From contig CAKUIK010000036.1 in NCBI GenBank assembly GCA_934661005.1, forward strand, positions 1-23,369: a stretch of 23,369 nt of DNA. The letters are read 5' to 3'. Origin of the DNA: an uncultured Slackia sp. (lineage in GTDB: Bacteria > Actinomycetota > Coriobacteriia > Coriobacteriales > Eggerthellaceae). The translations under genes were made by a program, and so were the position numbers. The notes under the pieces were generated by a model. That model saw only the letters and a program-made list of their open reading frames with translations, was not told the DNA's origin and did no database searches. Shown here one piece after another: positions 1 through 7,278 of this stretch (position 1 is the first letter of the stretch; the number at the start of each line of letters is the position of its first letter).

Positions 1-29
1 ATGGATGAGCCCCAGCCAATACAGGAAAT

Positions 30-51
30 CGCTAGGCCTGGCCGCCTAGCG
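30..51. other. 8-bp perfect inverted repeat overlapping the alarmone synthetase stop codon
   Basis: CGCTAGGC (30-37) and GCCTAGCG (44-51) form a perfect 8-bp stem with a 6-nt loop. The minus-strand stop codon (32-34) lies inside the distal arm. No T-run follows on the minus strand, so this is at best a weak or Rho-assisted terminator or a 3'-end stabilising hairpin. Positions 1-29 hold nothing I can recognise. Confidence 0.4.
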
Positions 52-943
52 TCTCCAGTAAATGGGGCGCACCCCCTTGCTTTACGTTGATCAGGTCGGC
101 GATGGTTTGCAACGACAGGTCGGTCGCTGCCATCTCGTCGGCGCAGCGTTTGAGTTCGGCTTGCAAAAACTCCTGGTTAGGCACGTCTTTCTTATATTTG
201 AGGTCATGCTCGATGCTCGCCCAGCTGTCCATGGCGATGGTCCGAAGCTGCACCTCGACGCATATGCGGCGCCCGAACTCGAATCCATCATCGTCGGTGC
301 ATGCTGTGTCGCATTCTGCCTCGATGGCGTCAAAGGTGCCCGCTGTGTTCAGCTGGTCGATAAGCTGCGACAACGAAACTTCCCGCGCTTCGATGGCGGC
401 TTTGGTTGCAGCGCGCCTCGTCGCTTCGGGATCGAGTTGCGAATCGCCCGTTCGGGCAAGAATCATGTGATAGCTGCGGTATCCGTTCGGTTTGGGATGC
501 AAGATATAGTCTTTTTCCTGAACCACCTCAAAACACGGGAGCTCGCGAATGAACTGCGCAACCGACGCCACGTCGTCGACGAGCGGGCAAATCACGCGCA
601 CGCCCGCCGCATCATGCACGGCGTACGCGGCATTTTCGGCTGTGGGCTCGTAGCCGCGTTTGATGAGTTTGTCCCTCATGCTGTCGGGCGATTTGATGCG
701 TGTTTTCCACGACGAAATGGGTTGACGCTCGCGATTTATGCCGCGTTCCATCAAATACGTTTCGAGCGATATCTCAAAACGCCAGGTTATTTCCTTTAGT
801 TTCTGTAAGTAATCGCCATAAAAATCGGCGTCGGGCGGCAATTCGATCGAGGGAAGAGATTGCTCTTCGGCCTCAGTGGTGCCTGGGTGGTGGCCGACGT
901 GTTGGTGTGTGTCGGCGGGTTGAAGAGTGCTCGATGGCTGCAT
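32..943 (-). CDS. RelA/SpoT-domain small alarmone synthetase (GTP pyrophosphokinase)
   Basis: Predicted cytosolic (p)ppGpp synthetase of the small, single-domain type, transferring pyrophosphate from ATP to GDP/GTP. It has 303 residues with the synthetase motifs in order: SSWKTRIKS (78-85), DAAGVR (111-116), EKDYILHPKPNGYRSYH (143-159) and VEVQLRTIAMDSWASIEHDLKYK (from 229). No HD hydrolase, TGS or ACT domain is present, so this is not a full RelA/Rel. The start is the ATG at 941-943, because GGAAAGG lies 7 nt upstream; an in-frame GTG 21 nt further up would place that ribosome binding site inside the gene. Residues about 163-226 form an acidic/Ala-rich insertion between the GYRSYH and EVQLRT motifs, where I recall only a short linker in RelQ/RelP-type enzymes. 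The N-terminal 35 residues are His/Pro/Glu-rich and probably disordered. It is divergent from the ilv operon. Family call is firm; RelP/RelQ subtype is not assigned. Confidence 0.9.
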   Translation of the reverse strand: MQPSSTLQPADTHQHVGHHPGTTEAEEQSLPSIELPPDADFYGDYLQKLKEITWRFEISLETYLMERGINRERQPISSWKTRIKSPDSMRDKLIKRGYEPTAENAAYAVHDAAGVRVICPLVDDVASVAQFIRELPCFEVVQEKDYILHPKPNGYRSYHMILARTGDSQLDPEATRRAATKAAIEAREVSLSQLIDQLNTAGTFDAIEAECDTACTDDDGFEFGRRICVEVQLRTIAMDSWASIEHDLKYKKDVPNQEFLQAELKRCADEMAATDLSLQTIADLINVKQGGAPHLLETLGGQA

Positions 944-1150
944 GTAAGCTTCCTTTCCGCGCACCCACTATGGTACCTGGCGGCTCGCGCGCGAAGCATC
1001 GCGGCGATGTGGGCGTTGCCAATCCGATGCCAATCGTTCATGCCGTGGCAAGCATGACGGCATGGGCGGGCGATTGGGCGGCGTTGGGGGTCTGCGGGCT
1101 GCGGGGTCGATAAACCGCCGTTTTTGAGCATGCGCCGATTCGCCCAGTCT

Positions 1151-1193
1151 CGAATTGTGAAATTCGTTCACTTTATCGCATTAAAGCGCGATA
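1151..1193. promoter_or_regulatory. two dyad sequences upstream of the ilv promoter (possible operators)
   Basis: Between the alarmone synthetase start and the ilv promoter lie two dyads: CGAATT-4-AATTCG (1151-1166) and TATCGC-8-GCGATA (1174-1193). The second ends just 5 bp before the proposed -35 box. They look like protein-binding palindromes for either divergent gene, but no specific regulator can be named. The rest of the 944-1220 gap shows nothing else I can support. Confidence 0.3.
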
Positions 1194-1198
1194 GCCCC

Positions 1199-1226
1199 TT
1201 GCGCTTGGGGTCGCGCTCCGTATAAT
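1199..1226 (+). promoter_or_regulatory. sigma70-type promoter of the ilv operon
   Basis: A perfect -10 hexamer TATAAT lies at 1221-1226, with a weak -35 TTGCGC at 1199-1204 (16-bp spacer). The predicted transcription start near 1232-1234 falls just before the first conserved T-box element, which gives independent support for the position. Confidence 0.7.
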
Positions 1227-1239
1227 CAACGTCACTCAA

Positions 1240-1491
1240 TAAATGCGACGACAGGGCGAGTAGGAACGAATCCATCCCACAGCAAGCAGGCATGCTGAGA
1301 ACCTGCGGTGGACGGCTCCGAAAACTCCCTCGAGCAGCGAAGCTGAACACAGATGGTCAACGCGGAACACCCACCGCGCGCCATTGCAAGTATGCGACGC
1401 CGGCGCCTTCCGTGACAAGGCATCGAGAGCGAAGTCTCTTCGGTCGACCGCATTCCTTGGGCTAGCGATAACGCTTGAAGGAAGAAGGAAG
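1240..1491 (+). ncRNA. T-box leader of the ilv operon, probably acting on translation
   Basis: Stem I landmarks appear in the right order compared with the Bacillus subtilis glyQS T-box as I recall it. They are a GAGTA kink-turn segment (1258-1262), the AGCAA bulge (1281-1285), an apical helix GCAGG/CCTGC (1286-1290, 1302-1306) closing the loop CATGCTGAGAA, and the 3' specifier strand CGAAAACTCCCTCGAGCA (1319-1336). The likeliest specifier triplet is CTC (Leu) at 1325-1327; ACT (Thr) at 1324-1326 is the alternative reading. There is no intrinsic terminator before ilvD. Instead TTCCTT (1453-1458) can pair with the purine-rich AAGGAA (1478-1483) around an inner AGCG/CGCT stem, sequestering the Shine-Dalgarno. 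A canonical TGGNACCGCG box is not seen; the nearest matches are TGGTCAACGCGG (1354-1365) and GGTCGACCGC (1442-1451). Stem I is convincing; the decision domain is inferred. Confidence 0.72.
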
Positions 1492-1496
1492 AAACG

Positions 1497-3173
1497 ATGC
1501 AACTTCGTAGCGATGCCGTTAAAGTTGGCGTGGCGCGTGCTCCCCACCGCAGCCTGCTGAAGGCCGACGGCCTTACCGATGAAGAAATGAAGAAGCCCCT
1601 CGTCGCGGTGTTCAATTCCCGCAACGACATTATTCCGGGCCACAATAACCTCGATAAAATCTGCGAAGCTGTGAAGGCTGGCATTTATATGGCCGGCGGC
1701 GTTCCGTTCGAGATTTCTACCATCGGCGTGTGTGACGGCATTGCCATGAATCACGATGGCATGCATTACTCGCTCGTTTCCCGAGAAGCCATCGCCGACA
1801 GCTTCGAATGCGCCGTTCAAGGCCACCAATTCGACGCCGCCGTTTGCATTCCCAACTGCGACAAAATCGTTCCCGGCATGGTGCTCGGCGCCCTGCGCGT
1901 GAACATTCCTACGGTGTTCGTGTCGGGCGGCCCCATGCTTCCGGGTCACGAAGCTGGCTGCAACTGCGGCCCCACGACCGACCTGAACACCCTGTTCGAC
2001 GGAGCGGGCCAGGTGAGCGCCGGCACGATGACCGAAGAACAGCTCAAGTACTATGAAGACACCGCATGCCCTACGTGCGGCAGCTGCTCGGGCATGTTTA
2101 CCGCGAATTCGATGAACTGCTTGTGCGAGGCTTTGGGCATCGCGCTTCCCGGCAACGGCACCATTCCCGCTGTATACTCCGAGCGCCTGCGCCTCGCCAA
2201 GCATGCGGGCATGAAGGTCATGGAGCTGCTTGAAAAGGGCATTTGCATCAAGGACATCATTTCTGAGGCGGCTATTCGCAACGCCATGGAATGCGATATG
2301 GCATTTGGCGGCTCTACCAATACGGTGTTGCATCTGACCGCTATCGCCATGGCCGCTGGCCATCCCATTACTATGGACGATTGGGATGCTGCGAGCGCTC
2401 GCACCCCGCACCTGGTGAAGCTGCAGCCCTCCGGCCCGCGCCCGCTTATCGATTTGTATGCCGTGGGCGGCGTTCCGGTTGTTATGCACGAGCTCAACGA
2501 GCTCGGCCTGCTTGACGAAAGCGCCATCACCTGCATGGGCCCGCTTCCCGAATACATCGCCAACTGCACCAAGCCGGCCGACGGCGAGGTGTGCCGCAAG
2601 CATGACAACCCGTTCTCCAAGGTGGGCGCCCTGCGCGTGCTTCATGGCAACATCGCCCCTGATGGCGGCATTGTGAAGAAGAGCGCCGTTGATCCCAGCA
2701 TGCTCACGCATACCGGCCCCGCGCGCTGCTTCAACAGCGAGGAGGAGGCCTGCGACGCCATTTTCGCCGGCGAGATCAAGCCTGGCGACGTGGTCGTCAT
2801 TCGCTATGAAGGCCCCAAGGGCGGCCCGGGCATGCGCGAAATGCTCACCCCCACCAGCGCCATTGTTGGCATGGGCCTATCCAAGAGCGTTGCGCTTCTG
2901 ACCGACGGTCGTTTCTCTGGCGCCTCGAAGGGCCCCTGCGTTGGACACGTAAGCCCTGAAGCCGCAGCTGGCGGCCCGATCGCCCTTATCGAAGACGGCG
3001 ATCAAATCACCGTCGATATCGAAGGCGGCAAGCTCGAGCTGCATGTGAGCGACGAAGAGCTCGCTGCTCGTCGTGAAGCCTTCGTGGCACCTGCCCCCAA
3101 GCATAACCACGGCGTGCTTGCCAAGTACGCAAAACTCGTTTCAAGCGCCGACAAGGGAGCGTATGTCTCATGA
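1497..3173 (+). CDS. ilvD: dihydroxy-acid dehydratase IlvD
   Basis: Iron-sulfur enzyme that dehydrates 2,3-dihydroxy-isovalerate and 2,3-dihydroxy-3-methylvalerate to the 2-oxo acids that precede valine/leucine and isoleucine. It has 558 residues, the normal length. Signature stretches are ARAPHRSLLKADG (13-25), NDIIPGHNNLDKI (43-55), GVCDGIAMNHDGMHYSL (77-93), IPNCDKIVPGM (118-128), TCGSCSGMFTANSMNCL (193-209) and the C-terminal DGRFSGASKGPCVGHVSPEA. Cluster cysteine candidates are Cys121 and Cys194/Cys197. The PGH at 47-49 matches what I recall of E. coli-type IlvD, known for an oxygen-labile [4Fe-4S] cluster, so an anaerobic lifestyle would fit (inference). The start is preceded by a GGAAG Shine-Dalgarno (1487-1491) that the leader hairpin may sequester. 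It is the first gene of the operon and overlaps ilvB by 4 nt. Confidence 0.97.
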   Translation: MQLRSDAVKVGVARAPHRSLLKADGLTDEEMKKPLVAVFNSRNDIIPGHNNLDKICEAVKAGIYMAGGVPFEISTIGVCDGIAMNHDGMHYSLVSREAIADSFECAVQGHQFDAAVCIPNCDKIVPGMVLGALRVNIPTVFVSGGPMLPGHEAGCNCGPTTDLNTLFDGAGQVSAGTMTEEQLKYYEDTACPTCGSCSGMFTANSMNCLCEALGIALPGNGTIPAVYSERLRLAKHAGMKVMELLEKGICIKDIISEAAIRNAMECDMAFGGSTNTVLHLTAIAMAAGHPITMDDWDAASARTPHLVKLQPSGPRPLIDLYAVGGVPVVMHELNELGLLDESAITCMGPLPEYIANCTKPADGEVCRKHDNPFSKVGALRVLHGNIAPDGGIVKKSAVDPSMLTHTGPARCFNSEEEACDAIFAGEIKPGDVVVIRYEGPKGGPGMREMLTPTSAIVGMGLSKSVALLTDGRFSGASKGPCVGHVSPEAAAGGPIALIEDGDQITVDIEGGKLELHVSDEELAARREAFVAPAPKHNHGVLAKYAKLVSSADKGAYVS

Positions 3174-5032
3174 TGAACACGTTGACTGACAAGCTGGCTC
3201 AAAAGCAGCTCGCCATTGAAGGCAAGCCGCTTGGGCCTGGCAGCCAAACCGAGCACGAGGGCAAAACGATGACGGGCGCCCAGGCGATTATTGCGTCGCT
3301 CGAGGCCGAAGGCGTCGACACCGTGTTCGGCTACCCCGGTGGCCAAGCCATCAAAATCTACGACGCGCTGTACGACAGCAAGAAGCTGCACCACGTGCTT
3401 GCTCGCCACGAGCAGGGCGCTACGCATATGGCCGATGGCTATGCGCGCGCCACGGGAAAAGTCGGCGTTGTGCTGGTGACGAGCGGTCCGGGCGCCACAA
3501 ACACGGTAACGGGCATCGCGACCGCGTACATGGATTCCATTCCTATGGTAGTCATCACAGGCCAGGTCACGCGTGGCGTTATTGGCACCGATTCGTTCCA
3601 GGAATCTGATATCGTGGGCATCACCATGCCCATCGTGAAGCACAGCTTCCTTCTGCAGTCGACCGACGATCTTACCGAGACGTTCCGCGAGGCGTTCTAC
3701 ATTGCCTCGACCGGTCGTCCGGGCCCTGTGCTCATCGACATTCCGAGCGATTTGCAGGGTGCCGAAATGGAGTTCCACTATCCCGATAGCGTGAACATCC
3801 CCAGCTATCGCCCCACCTACAAGGGCAACGCCAAGCAGATCAAGCAGGCGACCGCGCTCATCGAAACCTCGAAGCGTCCGCTGCTCTACGCTGGCGGCGG
3901 CATCGTGAGCTCGCATGCGTGCCAGGAACTGAAGGCCCTTGCGGAAGCCATGCAGATTCCCGTGGTTACCACGCTGCTCGGCAAAGGCTGTTTCCCCAGC
4001 TCGCATCCGTTGAGCTTGGGCCCCGTGGGAATGCATGGCTCCAAGTACGCCAACATGGCCATGACGGAATGCGACCTTATTATTGCCGCCGGCGCTCGCT
4101 TCAGCGACCGCGTGACTGGCAAGCTCGATGAGTTCGCGCCGAACGCCAAGGTCATCCACATTGACATCGACCCGGCCGAAATCGGCAAGATTCGCGAAGC
4201 GAACGTGCCGATCGTTGGCGATGCCCAGGGCATTTTGGGTGGCATCGTGGCGCAGCTCGAGAAATCGGGCGCTACGCCTGTCGATGCCGAGTGGGTCGAA
4301 ACGGTGAACGAATGGCGTGAGCGCTGGCCGTATTACGACGACCAGTTCAACGATTATCCGAACCAGATCGTCCCCGAGGTTGCACTCGACGAGCTTTCCA
4401 AGCAGCTCGACCCCGACAACTCCATCGTGACGACCGAGGTCGGCCAGCATCAGATGTGGGCCCATCAGCACATCGGCCGCGAGCATGCCCGCTCGTTCCT
4501 TTCGAGCGGCGGCTTGGGCACCATGGGCTTCGGCTTCCCGGCGGCTATCGGCGCCAAATTTGGTTGCCCCGACAAACAGGTCGTGTGCGTTGCCGGCGAC
4601 GGTTCGTTCCAGATGAACAGCCAGGAAATGGCGACTGCGGCCATCAACAACACGGCCGTGAAGGTGTTCCTGCTCGACAATCGCGCGCTGGGCATGGTGC
4701 ATCAGTGGCAGAAGCTGTTCTACCACGAGCGCTATTCCTCCACGATTCTCGATCCGGTGCCCGATTTCGTGAAGCTTGCCGACGCCTATGGCTGGGAAGG
4801 CGAGCGCATCGAGAAGCCCGAAGACGTGGCCCCCGCGATTGCCCGCATGCTCGCAAGCGATAAGCCGTATTTGCTCGACGTGGCTATTTCGCCCGATCAG
4901 AACGTGTATCCCATGGTTGCGCCGGGCGCTGCGCTCGACAATGTGATCGGTGCGATTGACGTTACGCTCGGTGCCGTTCGCGTGAATGGCAAAGGCGCTG
5001 GCAAGAAGGCCGAAAAGGAAGGTGAGGAATAA
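3170..5032 (+). CDS. ilvB: acetolactate synthase large (catalytic) subunit
   Basis: Thiamine-diphosphate and FAD enzyme that condenses pyruvate with a second pyruvate or with 2-oxobutyrate, the first common step of branched-chain synthesis. It has 620 residues in three domains: a PYR domain with VFGYPGGQA (52-60) and the catalytic Glu in ARHEQGA (Glu81), a central FAD domain, and a PP domain with GDGSF (476-480) and NN (493-494), the ThDP/Mg motif. The first 33 residues extend beyond the usual MTGAQ start of the family. An internal ATG at 3269-3271, preceded by GAGGG, could be an alternative start. I kept the upstream ATG because it overlaps the ilvD stop (ATGA) and AGGGAG lies upstream, which suggests translational coupling. 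It works as a complex with the downstream small subunit. Confidence 0.96.
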   Translation: MMNTLTDKLAQKQLAIEGKPLGPGSQTEHEGKTMTGAQAIIASLEAEGVDTVFGYPGGQAIKIYDALYDSKKLHHVLARHEQGATHMADGYARATGKVGVVLVTSGPGATNTVTGIATAYMDSIPMVVITGQVTRGVIGTDSFQESDIVGITMPIVKHSFLLQSTDDLTETFREAFYIASTGRPGPVLIDIPSDLQGAEMEFHYPDSVNIPSYRPTYKGNAKQIKQATALIETSKRPLLYAGGGIVSSHACQELKALAEAMQIPVVTTLLGKGCFPSSHPLSLGPVGMHGSKYANMAMTECDLIIAAGARFSDRVTGKLDEFAPNAKVIHIDIDPAEIGKIREANVPIVGDAQGILGGIVAQLEKSGATPVDAEWVETVNEWRERWPYYDDQFNDYPNQIVPEVALDELSKQLDPDNSIVTTEVGQHQMWAHQHIGREHARSFLSSGGLGTMGFGFPAAIGAKFGCPDKQVVCVAGDGSFQMNSQEMATAAINNTAVKVFLLDNRALGMVHQWQKLFYHERYSSTILDPVPDFVKLADAYGWEGERIEKPEDVAPAIARMLASDKPYLLDVAISPDQNVYPMVAPGAALDNVIGAIDVTLGAVRVNGKGAGKKAEKEGEE

Positions 5033-5514
5033 TGAAGCACATCCTTTCCGTGCTGGTCGAAAACAAGTCGGGCGTGCTCTCGCGCGTCACCGGCATGATT
5101 TCGCGCCGCGGCTTCAATATTGAGTCGCTGACCGTCGCTCCTACTGAAGACCCCACGATGAGCCGCCTTACGGCAATCGTGAACGCCGACGAGGTCGGCT
5201 ATGAGCAAATCACCAAACAGCTGCACAAGCTGGTGAGCGTGTACAAAATTACCGACCTCACCGACGAAGACGCTATCGAGCGCGAGCTGGCATTGTTCAA
5301 GGTGAGCGCGCCGCCCGACCGCCGTCACGAGATTATCGAGATCGCGAACGTCTTCCGCGCCAATATCGTCGACGTGGGCAAAAACTCGCTCACGATTGAG
5401 GCGACGGGCGACGAGAGCAAGCTCGAGGCAATGGAAGACCTCTTCCGCGCCTATGGCCTGAAGCAGCTTGTTCGAACCGGCAAAATCGCCATGTCCAGGA
5501 ACTCGAAGGATTAG
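5032..5514 (+). CDS. ilvN: acetolactate synthase small (regulatory) subunit
   Basis: Regulatory partner of the preceding catalytic subunit; in this family it binds valine (or another branched-chain product) and sets feedback inhibition. It has 160 residues. The N-terminal ACT domain (about 1-75) has the hallmark start KHILSVLVENKSGVLSRV and RRGFNIESLTV. The C-terminal ALS-small-subunit domain runs from about 80 (FKVSAPPDRRHEIIEIANVFRANIVDV). The start ATG shares one base with the ilvB stop codon and follows AAGGAAGGTGAGG, so translation is coupled. The gene is often labelled ilvH or ilvN; the symbol follows the gene order. The 201-nt gap after it breaks the tight spacing of the operon. Confidence 0.95.
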   Translation: MKHILSVLVENKSGVLSRVTGMISRRGFNIESLTVAPTEDPTMSRLTAIVNADEVGYEQITKQLHKLVSVYKITDLTDEDAIERELALFKVSAPPDRRHEIIEIANVFRANIVDVGKNSLTIEATGDESKLEAMEDLFRAYGLKQLVRTGKIAMSRNSKD

Positions 5515-5549
5515 CGAAGGCCATTCTTCGACGATCGACCTGTCCAGTC

Positions 5550-5673
5550 GGGCTTGGCGCGCGGAGGAGCGTGCAGCGTGCTCAAACAGTCCTGAGCTCG
5601 CGCGAACAGCACATTAAGTGCTGTTCGGCTCGTGCGGAACTGCGCCATGCACGCTCCCCCGCGCGCCAAGCCC
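5550..5673. repeat. nested long inverted repeat with conserved palindromic core, copy 1 (ilvN-ilvC gap)
   Basis: Outer arms 5550-5575 and 5648-5673 are reverse complements at 25 of 26 positions (starting GGGCTTGGCGCGCGG). Inside sits a core (5588-5639) with a perfect inner palindrome, CGAACAGCAC (5603-5612), loop ATTAA, GTGCTGTTCG (5618-5627). The core recurs, inverted, at 15761-15811, but the outer arms there are unrelated in sequence. If transcribed it would form a very stable hairpin between ilvN and ilvC. There is no T-run after it, so it is not an ordinary intrinsic terminator. It may be a REP/MITE-like element or an mRNA-processing hairpin; its nature is unknown. Confidence 0.85.
5588..5639 (+). 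repeat. conserved core of the dispersed palindromic element, copy 1
   Basis: This roughly 52-bp segment starts AGTCCTGAGCTCGCGCGAAC and ends GGCTCGTGCGGAA. It matches the reverse complement of 15761-15811 with only one substitution and one 1-bp indel. The identity ends where the copy-specific spacers begin (about 8-12 bp before each outer arm), which defines the core boundaries. Confidence 0.85.
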
Positions 5674-5715
5674 TTGCAAAGTTGTTGTATGCAGTCAAAG
5701 AAAAAGGAGAAACTC

Positions 5716-6720
5716 ATGGCTGTTACTATCTATTACGAAAACGACGTGAACCCCGAGATCATCAAGGGTAAGAAGGTTGCGATTATTGGTTATGGCTCGC
5801 AGGGCCATGCCCATGCGCTCAACCTCATGGATTCGGGCGTCGACGTTCGCGTTGGTCTGCGCGAGGGCTCCAAGAGCTGGGCGAAGGCTGAAGAGGCTGG
5901 CCTGAAGGTCATGCTCGAGGACGAGGCTGCTGAAGAAGCCGACGTCATCATGATTCTTATCCCCGATGAGCTGCAGCCCGAGGTTTACGAGCAGCACATC
6001 GCTCCGCACCTGCATGCTGGCGACACGCTTGCTTTCGCCCATGGCTTCAACATCCACTACGGTTACATCAAGGCCCCCGAGGACGTCAACGTTATCATGT
6101 GCGCGCCTAAGGGCCCGGGCCACATTGTTCGCCGTCAGTTCACCGAGGGTTCTGGCGTGCCCGACCTGGCTTGCGTTGCCCAGGACGCAACCGGCGACGC
6201 TTGGGATATCGCCATGTCTTACTGCTGGGGCGTCGGCGGTGCTCGTTCCGGCATCATCAAGGCGACCTTCGCGCAGGAAACCGAAGAAGACCTCTTCGGC
6301 GAGCAGGCTGTTCTTTGCGGCGGCCTCGTTGAGCTCGTGAAGGCTGGCTTTGAGACCCTGACCGAGGCTGGCTATCCGCCCGAGCTCGCATACTTCGAGT
6401 GCTACCACGAGATGAAGATGATCGTCGACCTCATGTACGAGTCGGGCATCCACTTCATGAACTACTCCATCTCCAACACGGCTGAGTACGGCGAGTACTA
6501 TGCTGGCCCGAAGGTCATCAACGAGCAGTCTCGCGAGGCCATGAAGGAAATTCTTGCTCGCATCCAGAATGGCGAGTTCGCCAAGGAGTTCGTTGCCGAT
6601 TGCAAGAATGGTCACAAGTGGCTCTTCGAGCAGCGTGAGGCTATCAACAACCACGAGATCGAGAAGACGGGCGCGAAGATTCGCGACATGTTCTCCTGGG
6701 TCAAGAGCGACGAAGAGTAA
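5716..6720 (+). CDS. ilvC: ketol-acid reductoisomerase
   Basis: Isomerises and reduces 2-acetolactate and 2-aceto-2-hydroxybutyrate to the dihydroxy acids used by IlvD, with Mg2+ and NAD(P)H. It has 334 residues, the short class I form. The N-terminal Rossmann domain carries VAIIGYGSQGHAHALNL (21-37) and the cofactor-specificity loop GLREGSKSW (47-55). The knotted C-terminal domain carries the metal-ligand motifs DLFGEQAVLCGG and YFECYHEMKMIVDL. The start is the ATG at 5716, with AAGGAG 6 nt upstream; in-frame ATGs further up lie in the repeat element and lack a ribosome binding site. It is the last gene of the ilv operon. No internal promoter could be identified in the gap, so expression probably depends on read-through of the long hairpin. 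Confidence 0.97.
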   Translation: MAVTIYYENDVNPEIIKGKKVAIIGYGSQGHAHALNLMDSGVDVRVGLREGSKSWAKAEEAGLKVMLEDEAAEEADVIMILIPDELQPEVYEQHIAPHLHAGDTLAFAHGFNIHYGYIKAPEDVNVIMCAPKGPGHIVRRQFTEGSGVPDLACVAQDATGDAWDIAMSYCWGVGGARSGIIKATFAQETEEDLFGEQAVLCGGLVELVKAGFETLTEAGYPPELAYFECYHEMKMIVDLMYESGIHFMNYSISNTAEYGEYYAGPKVINEQSREAMKEILARIQNGEFAKEFVADCKNGHKWLFEQREAINNHEIEKTGAKIRDMFSWVKSDEE

Positions 6721-6737
6721 GAACGACGCGCATCAGT

Positions 6738-6766
6738 AAAAAAGGAGCCGAAAGGCTCCTTTTTTA
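6738..6766 (+). terminator. bidirectional intrinsic terminator after ilvC
   Basis: A6-GGAGCC-GAAA-GGCTCC-T6A: a 6-bp GC stem extended by A/T pairs, a GNRA-type tetraloop and a T6 run. It is symmetric, so it can also end minus-strand transcription of the convergent holin-like gene. Confidence 0.93.
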
Positions 6767-6816
6767 TTTGCGGCGATAGCGCTTTTGCGAGCGCCCGCGT
6801 TGCACGAAGCGGGCGT

Positions 6817-6867
6817 GTGCGGGTTTGCGACGCGTGCGAGGTTGCGACGCTTGCGGGTTTGCTGCGC
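6817..6867. repeat. three imperfect 17-bp tandem repeats
   Basis: Units 6817-6833, 6834-6850 and 6851-6867 share the pattern GTGCGGGTTTGCGACGC with a few substitutions. They lie in the gap between the convergent ilvC and holin-like genes. A CGCCCGC/GCGGGCG dyad lies just to the left (about 6791-6815). No function is evident. Confidence 0.6.
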
Positions 6868-6894
6868 TTTGAGGGAATGCCGTACTTGCGGCTC

Positions 6895-7257
6895 TTATTC
6901 GATGATGGAGCTCAAGACCGAGCTTGCGATGCTAATCACAATGCTCGCGACAAATGCGCTGCCGAACGATGCGATATAGAAATCGACGCCGAACAATCCG
7001 CCCGAGATTCCCGATGCCAAGTACAGCATTGCCGTGTTGACGACCAGGTAAAACAGGCCGAATGTAAGCACAGTGATAGGAAGGCTCAGTGCTTGCAGAA
7101 TGGGTTTCACGGCCATATTGAGCAGGGCAAGCACAATTGCGAACGCCACGACGTCGATGACGGAATTGCCCGCTGTGGCGAACCCAATGCCAGGAACGAG
7201 CCAAACGGTAAACGCGACGGCAAGGGCGGTAATGAGCCAGCGAATGATGAATTTCAT
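6895..7257 (-). CDS. small membrane protein of the YvlD / phage holin 4-2 family
   Basis: A 120-residue, very hydrophobic protein with about four predicted membrane segments (about 4-20, 30-52, 57-80, 95-118). The family-typical pattern is VVAFAIVLALLNMAVKPILQALSLPITVLTFGLFYLVVNTAMLYLAS. It belongs to the YvlD-like group annotated as phage holin family, although most chromosomal members are not in prophages and their role is not settled. Start ATG follows AAAGG by about 8 nt. It begins 21 nt after the large HNH gene ends, same strand, so the two are probably co-transcribed. No phage lysis genes lie nearby, so a lysis role is unlikely. Confidence 0.8.
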   Translation of the reverse strand: MKFIIRWLITALAVAFTVWLVPGIGFATAGNSVIDVVAFAIVLALLNMAVKPILQALSLPITVLTFGLFYLVVNTAMLYLASGISGGLFGVDFYIASFGSAFVASIVISIASSVLSSIIE

Positions 7258-7278
7258 AACGGTGCCTTTCTGCGAGTC

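Noticed and set aside
1236..2711. 491-codon open frame antisense to ilvD and its leader
   Set aside because: Covers conserved ilvD and the T-box in reverse; no domain signal.
3002..4726. 574-codon open frame antisense to ilvB
   Set aside because: Exactly opposite a well-conserved gene; composition is His/Arg/Ala-rich as expected from the reverse strand of GC-rich coding DNA; no family motif or ribosome binding site.
5632..5715. Upstream extension of IlvC
   Set aside because: Lies in the repeat element and lacks a ribosome binding site; AAGGAG sits at the right distance from ATG 5716.
6817..6867. CRISPR array
   Set aside because: Units are directly adjacent with no spacers, only three copies, and no cas genes.
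6895..7257. Prophage remnant based on the holin-like gene
   Set aside because: No other phage gene nearby; YvlD-like proteins are common chromosomal membrane proteins.
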